Both the position numbers and the translations under genes were made by a program. A model generated the notes under the pieces. That model saw only the letters and a list, made by a program, of their open reading frames with translations, had not been told where the DNA came from and searched no databases. From Telmatactis stephensoni (taxonomy: Eukaryota; Cnidaria; Anthozoa; Actiniaria; Isophelliidae), in contig JALIZF010001670.1 of assembly GCA_029948255.1 (NCBI GenBank), forward strand, positions 496,001 through 560,000: 64,000 nt of DNA, given 5' to 3'. This document shows, one piece after another, positions 26,801 to 36,800 of the stretch. Numbering within the stretch: the stretch's first letter is position 1; each line of letters begins with the position of its first letter.

Positions 26801-26896
26801 GGATTTAAGCCATTCTCGTGCCACGAATGTGGTGTATCGTTCTTTAGAAAAGTGGACCTCAGGCGACACAACTACCTGCATGAAATGAAAGAATAA
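20862..26896 (+). CDS. GFI1-like: GFI1/Senseless-like SNAG zinc-finger repressor, copy B (five fingers)
   Basis: Four exons, 20862-20937, 21223-21375, 25522-25722 and 26151-26896, all phase 1, give 391 aa. The protein opens with [10 protein letters not shown] (SNAG). Exons 2 and 3 encode a charged linker rich in Asp, Glu and Lys (about 26-143), and exon 4 starts with a further linker. Five C2H2 fingers lie at about 253-387. They align with GFI1 fingers 2-6; the [12 protein letters not shown] first finger is absent. The first finger present (CCIC...SISLKQH) is also diverged from the usual GHSVSLEQH form. Fingers 3-5 keep the same recognition segments as copies A and C, with a TGEKP linker between fingers 4 and 5. 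Copy B has one more coding exon than its two neighbours. It probably acts as a nuclear repressor on the same DNA core as the others, but loss of finger 1 may alter affinity or partners (inference). Confidence 0.93.
20938..26150. other. Introns of GFI copy B
   Basis: Introns are 20938-21222, 21376-25521 and 25723-26150. The 4.1-kb second intron is AT-rich, with no clear repeat except a GCGTTTTAAAACGC palindrome near 21613. A GFI-like aaatcactg core lies near 23135. Confidence 0.7.
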
Positions 26897-27029
26897 GCTC
26901 GTATATAATCCTCCTTTTCAATTTAACGCGGACGTGGGAGTCTTTCAAATGGGTTGAAGTTTCAGGACACGGTTATTTTCATTGATAAATAAGGTGTATA
27001 AACAATGGAATGTCTAAAACGGAGCCCTC

Positions 27030-27425
27030 TATATTGCAACATCTCCTCGTTTAGAAGCCCATTACTTGGCAACTCTATAATATGGACATGTCCAAACTAA
27101 GGGAACCTCTATAATGCAGACCCTTAAAGAAACCTTTATAATACCGTCAATATGACTACTCCATAGCGTGAAAACCTCTATAATACGGACATGTCCAAAC
27201 TAAGGGAACCTCTATAATGCGGACACCTCAATGATATGGACACATACGAAAACCTTTATAATACCGTCAATATGACTACTCCATAGCGTGAAAACCTCTA
27301 TAATGCGGCCGGACAACCCAATGGTATGGACACATACGAAAACCTTTATGATACCGTCAGTATGACTCATGAAAACCTCTGTAATGCGGGCAGCCAATGG
27401 TATGGACACCTCTATAATTCGTACA
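27030..27425. repeat. Tandem repeat with CTCTATAATGCGGACA cell, about three copies
   Basis: The unit of roughly 100-130 bp carries gaaaacctttataatacc, tatgactactccatagcg and aacctctataatgcggac. The theme is similar to, but not the same as, the 19-kb repeat. Confidence 0.85.
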
Positions 27426-27984
27426 ATCCAGTGATCGACAACTCCATAATCAGTCTACCCCTACAGGCATCTCAATGCTACTGTCAATCTTTATCACAAC
27501 ACGGTTTTTTCTTTTCTTTCTTTCATTCTTTCTTTTCTTTTCGTTTTTTTCCTTTTTTTTCCTTTTTTTTCTTTTTTTCACTTTTTTATATCGTTCATAT
27601 TAGATGTTGAACTAAAGGCTTTTAGAATCTTGGTTAAATAACTGTAGAACAAGATTTGATAAATGTGAAAGAGTTCAATTTATATATTGTTAACCTCCTA
27701 GGTAAATATTCAAAATCCGTCAGTGCGCATGCGCAAGTGGCTGCGGTCGCAAAGAAGTTCTAAAATTTAGCCCAAAAGCGCGGCAACATCACGTGTCACA
27801 TCATGTGTCACATCACGTGAAGCGTGCGTGTCACAGTCTCCGATAATTTTCAGTAAACCGACAAGAGAACATGTGTTGTTAGTATAAGTGAAGTGTATTT
27901 AACGTTCATAGTAACCAACAGAGCTGGCAAAATTATACTCAACACAAATTATCGCTAGTCATTCCCACAAGTGAGACTGTGACT

Positions 27985-28291
27985 GACACTAGTGACAAAC
28001 GTCTGCGCATGCGTGCATATTACGATGTTTTCTTAAGAAATGTATGGGTTTTAGCTTGAAATGAAATGTTCGTGTTCTCGGTGTATACGTAAAATTTCTC
28101 TTACTGTATACTTTAGTGAGACAAAGATATTGCATTAATGAAGACGTGAATACTGGCCCTAAGTTTCAAGAATTGACCTTAAGTTTTGACATTTTGTGAA
28201 ATCCATTGTTGAAGGCAAGCAAAATTTGCATAAGTTTACAAAAGCACGAAGACGTGACTACGAGCATGCGCAGACGTTTTTCACTAGTGTC
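27985..28291. mobile_element. Inverted-repeat element with NRF1-like palindromes in its ends
   Basis: The left end gacactagtgacaaacg followed by tctgcgcatgc is matched on the opposite strand at 28264-28291. The arms are about 30 bp and the whole is about 307 bp. Confidence 0.7.
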
Positions 28292-28817
28292 ACCGCGACT
28301 AGGTCCACTTTGCGGTCCATAGGGCCGGGTAAACTTCCTATAAGGTAAAACCTTCCAAGTTACAAGACACAGCATACTCCAAAAAGTCTTCGCTGCATCA
28401 AACGAGTCTGTTCAAGGCAATGAAATCACGTGGTCATTACTCACGAATCTTAAATATTTGATTGTAAATAACTTAAGGCTAGTATTTTGAGCGACTACTA
28501 AATTCAGCGATTTCTTTACGGGGAAGTTTAGCTGCTACTTAGTTGAGTGAATTTCTGAATTTAATTTCGGGAGAAAAATGACAAATTTTGTACCATGATT
28601 GACCAAGAATGCTATTTTTAGCTAGCATAAAATGTAGCAACTTTGAGGAACTCGCTGAAATTCGCTAAATTTTGTTGTCTTTGAAAATATTAACCTTAAA
28701 ATATACGTATATTTTAAAAAGGAACCAAAACGTTTTATAATGTATAACTTTAAGATACAAATATAATCCCACATATTACATACAATCGTGATTTCGGCAA
28801 TGGCAGAGTTTAATAAT

Positions 28818-29050
28818 GCCATATTAATTTATCTATCTTTAAGTTTTACCTTTTTATCCTCCTCCAGCTATGGTAATTTTTACTTTTACTTTACACGTTT
28901 CGCCATCTGGCCTCTGCAGTAGTTTAGATATTGCTGTTGTCTGATCGAAACATGTAAAGTAGAAATTATAAAATACCATAGCTTGTTCGTCGGCGAGGAG
29001 AGTAAAAAGGTAATACTTAAAGATACATAAATATGTCATAAATATAATCA
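28818..29050. mobile_element. Imperfect palindromic (foldback) element
   Basis: The left arm ends in tactttacacgtttcg and the right arm begins cgaaacatgtaaagta. The arms match imperfectly over about 90 bp, through agctatggta/taccatagct and cttaaagata-type segments, around a centre near 28930. Confidence 0.7.
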
Positions 29051-29433
29051 TATAACCATTAAAATTTTCTAACTGAGTTTATTCAAAGTTATCATGAAAT
29101 TAATACATCGATATAAAGGTCTATAACATACAATGGTGTACTTTATAAAAACTTTGATTTTAATTGAACATGATTATTTTAAACAATAAAACATGATTAT
29201 TTAATACAAACTACAATCAAACAATCAAAACGTGGGTCGCCATGGATGGTCTAGGGTGCCAATGAGAAAGGGAAGGGTGAATTTGCACATTTTCAATACC
29301 GTAGAATTCCCGAAATAAGGCTCATATTTGCTCAAAGTACGTTCCTTTTTCGCTTGTTTTCGTGAAAAAGGGTTATAATTATATGTTGGGTTTTTTTTTC
29401 GAATGGTAAATTGAGTTCCAAAATGCTGCTAGT

Positions 29434-29615
29434 CAGGGGCGGATTTAGGGGGGAGGGGGGTGCAGGGGACACCCCTCCTAAGACGACTAAGTCATTTTTC
29501 TCAGTATTTTTAAAAAATATCCTCTGTGAAGTTTCCATATATGATGATGTACCCCCTCCTGAAGACAGTGCACCCCCCTCCTGAAGATATGAAGATAGTC
29601 TTGGATCCGCCCCTG
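29434..29615. mobile_element. hAT-type MITE
   Basis: The ends caggggcggatttagg and ggatccgcccctg form inverted repeats matching the CAGGGGCGGAT ends common in animal hAT elements. The flanks ctgctagt and ctaggagt may be a decayed 8-bp target duplication. Confidence 0.75.
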
Positions 29616-30760
29616 CTAGGAGTATATATAATACAAGTAATTGTCTTGTTGAAAATTGGATGCCAGTGATCGGACTAAGTTACCACAAACTACCAATTAG
29701 CTATTAGCTACCAATTGGCTAGAGCCACAAGGTATTATTGAATTCTAATAATATACCAAATGACTAACTTCGCGTCCAACTATGAATCCATCTAATAATC
29801 CTTCTAGCAAGAGCATCTAACTGGCACCATATTTAAGCGTATTTACTGTGGGAAAATTCCTAAAACCTCAAGTGCTTGCCGGTCAAACACTTGTTTACAC
29901 TATGTTTACAGGGTGTGGCATCAGATGTCCCTGCTAGATTAGAATGGCACGATACATGTATAATTTTCACTTATAGTAGAAATATAACTATTTCTAAAAC
30001 AAGCACTTCCCAACAGTCGATCTCCTCAAAATCAAAATCGCATCAATTATCATTAAATCCAAATTTTAACTGGCAATCCAATCGCAAACATAATGTTATC
30101 AGTTTTTATTACCTTGAGTAAGCACAAACTGTACGCAAGCACAAACACAAGAAAAAGGCGTGTTTGATCCCTGTGCTTCAGTTTACACTTGCGCGTATGC
30201 ATGCGTCACATGGAAAAAATGTATCAATGTTAATCAAATTAACCTGATGTGGATTCCCAATAAGGCATAGTCATGGAGAATCCCAATTTCAGTTGCCAAT
30301 GGTCACCCCACCGCTACACTTCAATACACTTGGCAAGCAATGGGCATTAAAGTGGATGTTAGGATCTTGTTATATGGAGAAACATTAGCTCAGATGGAGG
30401 GAATATCCCACTAGAGGAGACAACTTTGCAACGCCTTAACATGTGAAATTGATCCAAAGGACTAAACGCTGATGATGTACGAGGAAAGTGAGTTCTACTT
30501 GTAGTAATCTGCGCATGCGCTTGCTTAAACAAGAAAATCCTGCCTTTGATTGGCAAAGAAACTTCTTTGTTTGAATATTGACCGTATCGTGTAAAACTAG
30601 TGAATATACTGCCAGAATAACCCTTCTAGATGAGGGTCTGGGAGATTAGCCGGAACCTCTCGCCAAAGTTTCTCCTTATAAGTAGATCCATACAGAGAAG
30701 AATGGTGAGCTGGACTTAACTATGGTTCTTTCAAATCAAGTGACCTTAGCGTGCAATGGA

Positions 30761-30766
30761 TTTATT
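30761..30766 (-). terminator. Poly(A) signal AATAAA for the peroxidase
   Basis: Minus-strand AATAAA 38 bp past the stop codon, implying a very short 3' UTR. Confidence 0.55.
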
Positions 30767-30803
30767 AGCTTTAGTTAAAACAAAGTTGAATTAAGTTTGT
30801 TCA

Positions 30804-33800
30804 TTAATAGCACCCCCAACCATAGTTTCGTTCTCGCCAGTGCTTTAAGTTTATTTTGGGGAGTTCGCCGCATGGGCGTACAGCATTTTCTGTACTGGGG
30901 TGTTGAGTAGGCTTGCGGAGGGCAAACCTTTGCATACGTCGAATACCATCACTGTTATCACAAATCATTTTAGCCAAGCTTGACTTTCTTATCTCCCGCA
31001 ACTGCTTTGGAGTAAACTCACCCGGGTTCTCGTACCAAAAACGATCTCCTTTGCGAAGACGTCGGAACTGCTCTCCTAACAACACACTGAATGTTGAACC
31101 CATAATTCCATTCTCCACAGATTTCTCGTAAAGACCTCCCACGAAGAGATCGACGTCATCAGGATGTTTGTAAACCTGTTTTAACTTGTTAATCTGGTTT
31201 TGGGTCATAATGTTGTCATTTAGAAAGCCCTCAAATGTGTCTACTCTCTCTAAACCGGCGAGTTGTCTGAATATATTGTATCCAGCCAACCCATGTTCAC
31301 GGCCTCTTTGGATGTTTAAGGCTACTAAGTCAGACTGGTCTCCTGCACTGCGAACAAGCTCTTCTTGGACGGCTTTGGAGAAAAACCTGCAAAAGTACGG
31401 GTATCTTTAAAAAAAGCTCTAAATAATTTATGACAACTGCTTTCTACTTCTGAGCGTTCTTGTGGTATTAGAATGAGTTACATACAGTTCTGCTGAGTCT
31501 ACCCCCTTTTAAAGGTGCAAAACGCCATTACAAAATGCCTGTCTGTCCGCCGTCCGTCCGTCCGTCCGTCTGTCTGTAGGTCTGCCGGCCTACCTGAAGC
31601 TGCCTGCCTGCCTACCTGTTTTCCTATCTGTCTATCTATCTGTCTGTCTGTCTGTCTGTCTGTCCGGAAGCTGCCTGCCTGCCTGCCTTCCTGCCAGCCT
31701 GTCTGTCTGTCTGTCTGACTAGAAATGCAAACCTCCCTATCCCTCCTTGTCTATTCCAAGAGAGAGATTCACTCTTACCCATCAGTCATTTGAGAACTGT
31801 CCCTTGCAAGTCCTCTCATAATAGAGTCCACTCCTCCCTTATTAGCTTGGTAGAGGAAAGTTGGGTCGAAGAATCTGTTCATTTGGATAGGTGGATTTAT
31901 TTTTGTTCTGTAATATTTACTAAACCGGTTGAAGAAATTTGGGATCTGGCTGTGGCCAAAGCGGAAGGCTGAACCGGCGAAGGCATTGAAGATGGACGCA
32001 TCGACATATTTGTTGTAACCGCGATAGTAGCCTTTGGTTTTGAGTTTTAGATCGAAGCGGGATATCTGAAATGTAATTTAATAATATGATATTAACTGAT
32101 TGTATTCAATGATTTCGTGTCCTTGTGCCGTATGACAATTGGGTTTGTTGGGCACGGGTGAAAAACGCATTGCGCATGCTCAAAAATTTGGCGGGAATTC
32201 GTGGACACGTTCGTGTTTACAAATAAAGGTACTGTCGGTATTATGCGAATTTCTCGTGTATTATTTGACCAGGGAAAGAGAACAACTAAAGCGATGTTTT
32301 AGCAAAAAATAAGCACCAACGTTTTAACGAACAGTCTTAACTTTCAAGATTTACAAAGCCTCCAATGGTTTTATCTAAAACTTCTGAGTGTGCGCAATGC
32401 GTTTTTCACCCGTGTCGATTTGTTGAGGTTCCCTTTCGATCACAAAACTGTTAGCGGTCTTCCTGTGCAGACGTACTTTTGTATGAAATCCCAAGAGTAT
32501 CATATATTATACGTATACATGCCTGCAAAGCACGCCTTCAAAAAATAAATAAAATGAAATGAAATGAAATGAAATGAAATGAAATGAAATGAAATGAAAT
32601 GAAATGAAATGAAAGAAAAGAAAAGAAAAGCTGTGGCGCAAGGAGACGCTAGTATACATGATACAAACGTTTACGCATCCATCCGATACGTTTAAATTTA
32701 TTATATAAAATATACATTAGCATATACATCAATGATACACTTGGTGTTGCATATACCAAGTACTTAACCCAGTCTTCATCAACCATTGAATTTTATCAAT
32801 TCAAACTGACATTAATATATATCTCTATATATTATTAATATTACTATGTATATTATTTGTATATTATAGCCGTGTGATACAGATAAAAAATCTTGAATCT
32901 TAAATCTTAATTACTGATTACGACTAAATTTACTCGCGCGTTTTTGCAGTGCACGAAACGTGCTCTCAGCTGTAAAAGAGTAAAAAGTAAAGATTCAGTC
33001 TTACCGTTTCAGGATCCAATATCGAAGGCAAGTATTCGTTATACGTTATGTGCTGCATCAAGGCGCCGAGAATCTTGCGAGTTTCGAAGAAGATTTTATC
33101 TTTAGACCAGCAGTGTTTGTTGATTTTTTGTAGTTCTGTAGCAATACGGTTGTGCTCTCGACTCCATATCGTGTGCATAGATGAGAGACCTACGTGTAAT
33201 AGTAAATAATAATAATAGTGTAATAGTAGTGTTACACAGGACTCTATTTAAACTAGCTACAGCTAAATTAGATGCTCCTGTTAAAATATTGAATTAAAAA
33301 ATAAATAAATAAATAAAATAAAACACCCGTTATATTTCTATACTTGGCGGGACAGATTTCCGTCCGTTATCGAAAGCCCGACCGCCGAGTGAACGTTCGA
33401 CAAGCGTCTCGTTAAGATTGTTAAAGCCGATACACATAATAGGTTTTGCTCCAGAAGCGTGCTCCAATTTGTTTCCTGATCATGCTCGAGAATATTTAAC
33501 ATATGGAGTATTTCGCGGGGTAATTATAACAATTGAGCTCCTGATGATCGATTATATCCATGAAATTAAATCTTTGGTACATAAGAATGGAGCGGATGCT
33601 TCAGGAGTGCGCCCATGGAGCATGCGCAAGGAGGATGTACCGGCCTTAATTTTTTATAACCCAACACGTGACGCGTTGAAAATGCTATTTGTATCACGTG
33701 ATGCACTTTGTGACGCATTGTTACACGCCAGTCATGCATCATGTGATACTGTGCAATATATTACATCCTCGTGACATCACGCAACATTTAGTGTGAAACT

Positions 33801-36800
33801 GTGACACAACTACGTTAACCATTTTCATACCGTGAGGACTGGGTACGAGTCCCTTAAATTTTGCTGATGGCAACACAAGAATGTACAGGTACAACCATAC
33901 ATTTCTTTGTAAATTCTAGCAGAGAGTGGTTTTAATATGGAAATTAAGTTTCCCCCTACCACTATCCTTTACCATTTTACTGTTTTGTATTTTTTTCTCT
34001 TCTTTCCTGTAATGTTAAGAAAGATTATTAAACATTAAACATTTTGAACGGCTGTATCTCTTTCAATGTATACAAACTTCGGCATTTTATGTAGCTCGAT
34101 GTGCTCTTTGTGACTATAAGAGTCTTGTGTTGCCATCATCAAAACTTGAGGGACTCGTACCCAGTCTTCATGGCATGAAAGTGGCTAATGGCTCGTATAC
34201 ATTAGGCGACATTTTAAATCACATCATATTAATATCTCGTGTGTCACATCACGCAATATCTATCCCGTGACATCCAGCCATATATCTTTAGATATCACGT
34301 GACATATCAAGTGAAATTTACCTGGGTTTTCATTGGTTCTCTTATCACCAGATTTGAAGCACGGCATGTTGACTTTATCCGGCGTACGACAGAAACCTTT
34401 TTCAAGCTTGGGCAGGAATTTTTTGAGTCCTTTAACAGGGTTTTTTCTTTCGACAAGAAAAGGTGTCCCAGGTTCGCGCAACTCTTTGAAGCGTTTGCAG
34501 TCCTCACCATAAATTTGTGACGCATCAAGATAAGACGATTTAATAGTGACCTGTTCACGCCCAGTTAGTATTCCATACGGGTTACTTACTGGTACATCTC
34601 GCAGTAACTGAATGCACGTTTTGCCTTCAAATGGTTTGTCATTTTCAGGCACAGGGATCCCAAAACACTCCCCCTTCAGACCGCATGTACCGGCGCAGCT
34701 AATATTTGGCTGTGCACCGTGATCAATATCATGGTCAACAAACTGACCCCAAATCATATTCATGTGTGAAAGGCTGGATGAAGGGTGATCAACATCTTTG
34801 AATACAACCGAACTGACTTTACGTGCATTGGGCAGCTCTTCTCCATCTTTGGCTCTACGTGGAGCAGAAATACCATCCGCGTAACTCGCGGGAATAATAC
34901 GGGTAAACGCTGTCCTGGCTACTCCGGCAAGAGGTATGATAGGGTTGTTGTAAATGCCAGTAATTGTTCGGTACTGGCCATGGAAGTAAAAAACCTTTGC
35001 ATCGCATTCTTTTAATGAGTCTGTGTCATGTTTAAGCATCTCGAGATGCTTGCTTGTTAGACCATGTAGTTGGTCAGCGGCTTCGTTTGGAGACAAGCTA
35101 TAAAGTACACAATGTTTGATTATCAGCAATGGTAGCATTAAAAACATACAAATGAATGAACGTGCGCGCGAACGAGCAAGTATGCATGAAAGTCTTCTAG
35201 GCACAGGGTGACCGAAGTCCTTTTGCGTGGTGTGTGATTGTACCGTATCTAGCCGCGTTATCCGCGAATAAACCCGTACGTTATGATTGCGCGATTTTGT
35301 GTGATGCGTGACCGTATCCCTTCCTTGATTTAATGTACGCAGTCGTGTTTAGTCTCGTCACGCAACATCACGTCACGTTACGTCACGCCAAACACGTGAG
35401 GGTATAGTAGCAACAGAGCGTTCGTGATGAGCCTTAACACGGCTACGTGGGAGACTGGTAACCACTGGGGAGCCAATCAGCAAAACATTTAACGAAACAA
35501 ATGAAGTATACTAACCCAAGTCTCTTGGCAAGTTTTCTAGTAGTCCCCTCCATGATCAATGCGTTTACTCGAGAGGTCTCCAATTCAGGCACAAATCGTT
35601 TGTAATGAGAAATAGGACTCTTCGCAGAGTCATCTAAAGGCTTGTTACGTAGCGTCTTTGCTTCAGCTTCCATTGTCTCCTTCTTTGCATCGTTGATTGC
35701 TTCGACTAACATGTCTTCGCTTAGGCCCGGTACATCTTCGATTGCTTTGCGTTTAACGGTTCTCAATGAAAATTCTAAGATACAAGAGGAAGGAGTAGTT
35801 TTATTTTATTTATTCTGTAAATGAGTAGCATCTGTAACGTGTGATAGCTGCAATTATTCGCGCCTTTTTAAAACACTTTAGTCTAATCTCGCAACCTGAT
35901 TGGTTGACTTGCAGTTGTCAATAAGAGGACAGATACACTGTGCTGACGTGTTTCATCGCGCGCGCTTGTTCTGTTGCCTCATTCGAGGAGAATGTTCAAC
36001 TTTCATCACAAATAATTGCACTAAAAAAACAAAGGTAACAACATTTTACGACGTCAAGAGTGTGTCAATAAGAGGACGGCAACTCAAAACCATCTTCAAT
36101 TTGTTAATCTGATTGGCTAACTCACTGTGAACTATTTCTCAATAGCACATAATTTACGTGCACAAAAATAATTTGCCATTTTTAAATACTTCTATAAAAA
36201 GAATCTGATTGGTCAATGTCAAGCACAGGGAATTACGACACATATATCACTATGCATATTCATACAACAGATTGATGTGTCGGATTTTATTAGCCACTTT
36301 CATACCGTGAGGACTGGGACGAGTCCCCTAAATTTTGATAATGTCAACACAAGACTCACCTAGAAAGAAAGAGCATATCGAGCTTTGCAAAATCCCGAAG
36401 TTTGGTGTTAATTGGTTCAATATTGAACGTTTTACAGCCGTTCTAATATGGTAGAATTTACAAAGAAATGTATGGTTGTAGGGACATTTGTCCGATATTT
36501 GTCCCTACGACCATACATTCTTAGTAAATCTACCATATAAGAACGGCTGTAAAACATTCAACATATATTGGACCAATTAACCCCAAACTTCGGAATTTTG
36601 CAAAGCTCGATATGCTCTTTCTTTCTAGGTGAGTCTTGTGTTGACATAATCAAAGTTTAGCCGGGGACTCGTACCCAGTCTTCAATTCACGGTATGAAAG
36701 TGGCTAATGATGCTGTTAAATAAAAAGTCAGTATAATGCCATTGTCAGCCACTTTTGGAATCTACCACGAAACGTTTTTCAAATGTTCAAAAAAGTATTA

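Larger units (their letters stand above)
26897..30760. other. Gap between GFI copy B and the peroxidase 3' end
   Basis: Filled mainly by repeats: 27030-27425, a pyrimidine-rich tract at 27505-27590, and inverted-repeat elements at 27985-28291, 28818-29050 and 29434-29615. No gene is recognised. Confidence 0.6.

Noticed and set aside
33418..33774. 118-aa plus-strand open frame
   Set aside because: Lies in a peroxidase intron, spans CACGTGA-rich repeat sequence and resembles no known family.
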